This document shows positions 4,718-6,554 of a stretch of 6,554 nucleotides of DNA, one piece after another. The DNA lies in contig JAKANG010000092.1 in NCBI GenBank assembly GCA_021812505.1, positions 1-6,554 of the forward strand. Reading direction: 5' to 3'. The notes beneath the pieces are model-generated. The model saw only the letters and a program-made list of their open reading frames with translations. It had not been told where the DNA came from and did not search any database. This DNA comes from Pseudomonadota bacterium. GTDB taxonomy: Bacteria > Pseudomonadota > Alphaproteobacteria > Rhizobiales > Beijerinckiaceae. The translations under genes and the position numbers were made by a program. How positions within the stretch are numbered: the first letter of the stretch is position 1; each line of letters starts with the position of its first letter.

Positions 4718-6554
4718 TTACCGCCCAGAATTTCGCGCAGCGCCGCGTCGAGTTCGGAGGCCGGGATTTCCTCCACGACCGGCCCGAGCGAATGGATCAG
4801 GAAGCAGCGCGCCTCCCGGCCGAAATAGAGCTGGGCGAGGCCGGCGCGATAAAGCGCGAGCTGCGCGACATGGGCGGGGCGGCGCTCGGGGCGCGGCGCG
4901 CCGGTCTTGTAATCGGCGAGCCAGAGTCCCTCCTCTGTTTCGGCCATGCGGTCGATGGCGCCGACGATCTCGACAAAGCCCCCGCCAGGTTTTTCCAGGC
5001 GCGCGGCGATGCGCGCTTCGGCGACGGATTTTCTTCCGAACAACGGAGCAAGGCGCACGTCGTCCAGAACGCCTAGCACCGACGCCAGAAGATGCTCCGC
5101 AGACGCGCCGCCAACGCCCTGCGCGGAAAGATCGCGCAAGGCGGCCTCGCGGCGGCGCTCGCGCGGCAGGTCGGGGAGATGCTGCAACAGGCGATGCGCG
5201 AGGCGCCCCTCTTCCAGCGCCGTCGCGCGCCGCGGCGAAGACGGCGTTTCCACCGCATTCTGATCCGCGCCGTCGAGCGCGCTCGATGGCCGCAGCGGCG
5301 GCGGCGCAACGAATTCGGCCGCCGCCGGCGCCAACAGCCAAGCCGGCGGCGCGGCGGGTTTTTCCTGCCCGACGGGCGACGAGGCGGCGAGCGGCGTTTC
5401 GTCGACCGTTTCGGCCGCGCCCCAACGCAAGACCTTTTGCGCGCCATCCCAGGGGGCTGGCGTTTCGACGGCGCCCGGCGCCAGCGAGGCCTCGATCATG
5501 CCGCGCCAGCTTTCCGGCGGACAATCGCGAAGGCCGCGATGGCCGGCGATATAAAGCCTCTCCTCGGCGCGGGTCAGCGCGACATAGAGCAGGCGGCGAT
5601 ATTCGTCGCCGCCCGTCTCACGCCGCTTTTCGCGCGCCGCGACTACGGCGGGACAGTCGAAATCCTTTTTGGGCGACCACGCGATCTGCTCCCCCAGCGG
5701 GAACAGCGCGCCGTCGTGATTGCCCGCCGGCGCGGCGCAGACATCGGGCAGGAACACGATCTTGGCCTCCAGCCCCTTGGCGGCGTGGACCGTCATCACC
5801 CGCACGAAGGAGGAGGTCAGGTCCATGTCGCGCTTGATCGAGACCTCGGATCCCGAGACCTCCGCGAGAAAGGCGGCGAGCGAGGGCGCGCGGGCGCGCT
5901 CGTGGGCGAGCGCGAGGCTCAGGAATTCGTCGAGCGCGTCGCCCGCCTCCGGCCCGAGCCTTGAGAGAAAAGCGCGGCGGGCGCCGAGCGGCCCCAGCAG
6001 CCGGGCGTAAAATCCGAAAGGCGGCAGGGCGCGGCCGAGTCTGCGCAACAGGTCGATTGTTACGCAGGCGGCCTGAAATTTCTTGTCCTCGGAGGTCCGC
6101 AACGCCTCATGCAGCGAACGTGGCCGCAAGGGCGCGACGCGCAAAAGATCGTCGTCGTCGAAGCCGAAAACCGGTGTCTTGAGCGCGGTCGCCAAGGTCA
6201 GGTCGTCCTCGGGCAAAAGCGCCGCGCGGCCGATGGCGACGAGATCCATCACCGCGATGTGCTCGGCGAGCTCGAGCCGGTCGGCGCCCGCCGCCGGCAC
6301 ACCCTTTTCACGCAAGGCGCGGATCATGGCGTCGAAAAAGGCGTCGCGGCGGCGCACCAGAATCATGACGTCGCCGGGCCGGATGGGGCGGCGCGCGCCG
6401 TGATCGTGCACTGTCTCGCCGGAGTCCGGCGCGAGCCATTTCCTGATCGTCTCGGCGATGCGCCGCGCCGAAGCGACGGGCGGATCGGTTTCGTCGCGGA
6501 AATCGAGCGGCAGGCGCCAGTCGCGGGGCTCTTCCTTGTCGTCCGGCGCGATCA
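4714..6554 (-). CDS. addA: AddA, helicase-nuclease subunit for double-strand break repair, C-terminal part
   Basis: The frame is open from the right edge (2 bases plus 612 codons) to TAG at 4714-4716; the GTG at 6411 is internal, since the 47 codons before it also fit the family (DFRDETDPPVASARRIAE). Full AddA is about 1150-1180 residues, so the ATPase motifs near the N-terminus lie outside. Seen here, in fragment numbering: UvrD-type motif IV region RPGDVMILVRRR (58-69), motif V VMTVHAAKGLEAKIVFLPD (252-270), motif VI YRRLLYVALTRAEERLYI (318-335), a Pro/Ala-rich linker (about 360-440), then a RecB-like nuclease domain with GRLAHRLL (His453), GAIDRM (Asp534), LADYKTG (Asp547, Lys549) and VAQLALY (Gln564, Tyr568). 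All catalytic residues expected of an active nuclease are present. With AddB it forms the alphaproteobacterial counterpart of RecBCD, resecting broken ends for RecA. It lies on the same strand as ftrA, 75 bases upstream, but appears functionally unrelated. Confidence 0.96.
   Translation of the reverse strand, partial: IAPDDKEEPRDWRLPLDFRDETDPPVASARRIAETIRKWLAPDSGETVHDHGARRPIRPGDVMILVRRRDAFFDAMIRALREKGVPAAGADRLELAEHIAVMDLVAIGRAALLPEDDLTLATALKTPVFGFDDDDLLRVAPLRPRSLHEALRTSEDKKFQAACVTIDLLRRLGRALPPFGFYARLLGPLGARRAFLSRLGPEAGDALDEFLSLALAHERARAPSLAAFLAEVSGSEVSIKRDMDLTSSFVRVMTVHAAKGLEAKIVFLPDVCAAPAGNHDGALFPLGEQIAWSPKKDFDCPAVVAAREKRRETGGDEYRRLLYVALTRAEERLYIAGHRGLRDCPPESWRGMIEASLAPGAVETPAPWDGAQKVLRWGAAETVDETPLAASSPVGQEKPAAPPAWLLAPAAAEFVAPPPLRPSSALDGADQNAVETPSSPRRATALEEGRLAHRLLQHLPDLPRERRREAALRDLSAQGVGGASAEHLLASVLGVLDDVRLAPLFGRKSVAEARIAARLEKPGGGFVEIVGAIDRMAETEEGLWLADYKTGAPRPERRPAHVAQLALYRAGLAQLYFGREARCFLIHSLGPVVEEIPASELDAALREILGGN

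Noticed and set aside
3952..5076. Plus-strand open frame (374 codons) opposite ftrB, ftrA and addA
   Set aside because: It spans three well-supported minus-strand genes and an intergenic region, with no recognisable domain.
5092..5964. Arg-rich plus-strand open frame opposite addA
   Set aside because: Very high Arg content and low complexity are typical of a shadow of GC-rich coding DNA; the opposite strand carries intact AddA motifs.

Overview
The window is GC-rich, densely packed bacterial DNA from an alphaproteobacterium, most likely one of the Hyphomicrobiales (Rhizobiales). This placement rests on three things: the alphaproteobacterial style of the AddA helicase-nuclease, the FtrABCD-type iron uptake cluster, and an AT-rich TTAGAA-N3-TTCTAA palindrome resembling the Irr 'iron control element' of that group. 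The exact genus cannot be read from the window.

Layout, left to right. (1) Positions 1-668, minus strand: the N-terminal third of a YejA-like periplasmic peptide-binding protein with a twin-arginine-like signal; it runs off the left edge. (2) Positions 669-783: a short divergent gap without a clear promoter motif. (3) Positions 784-1080, plus strand: a 98-residue, charged, mostly helical protein of unknown function. (4) Positions 1086-4638, minus strand: a tight run of five genes read right to left, ftrA, ftrB, ftrC, ftrD and a SpoIIAA-like (STAS/SEC14-type) gene. (5) Positions 4639-4713: a 75-base leader holding the ftrA ribosome-binding site, with the iron-box-like palindrome (4703-4717) at its upstream edge, overlapping the addA stop codon. 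(6) Positions 4714-6554, minus strand: the C-terminal half of AddA, running off the right edge. There is no gene-free stretch above 120 bases. No tRNA, rRNA, CRISPR, insertion sequence or phage gene was seen.

The core of the window is a complete ferrous/periplasmic iron uptake system. FtrA (P19-type metal-binding protein) and FtrB (cupredoxin-like) act in the periplasm, where they are thought to bind and oxidise Fe2+. FtrC (FTR1 permease, two RExxE motifs) carries the iron across the inner membrane. FtrD (polytopic membrane protein with Cys motifs) probably accepts the electrons. The genes are closely coupled: a 1-base gap (ftrA/ftrB), a 21-base gap (ftrB/ftrC, TTG start), a 4-base GTGA overlap (ftrC/ftrD), then a 37-base gap to the SpoIIAA-like gene. 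The likely iron-box suggests control by Irr. The system itself is known; the less familiar points are the palindrome placed over the addA stop codon and the SpoIIAA-like fifth gene.
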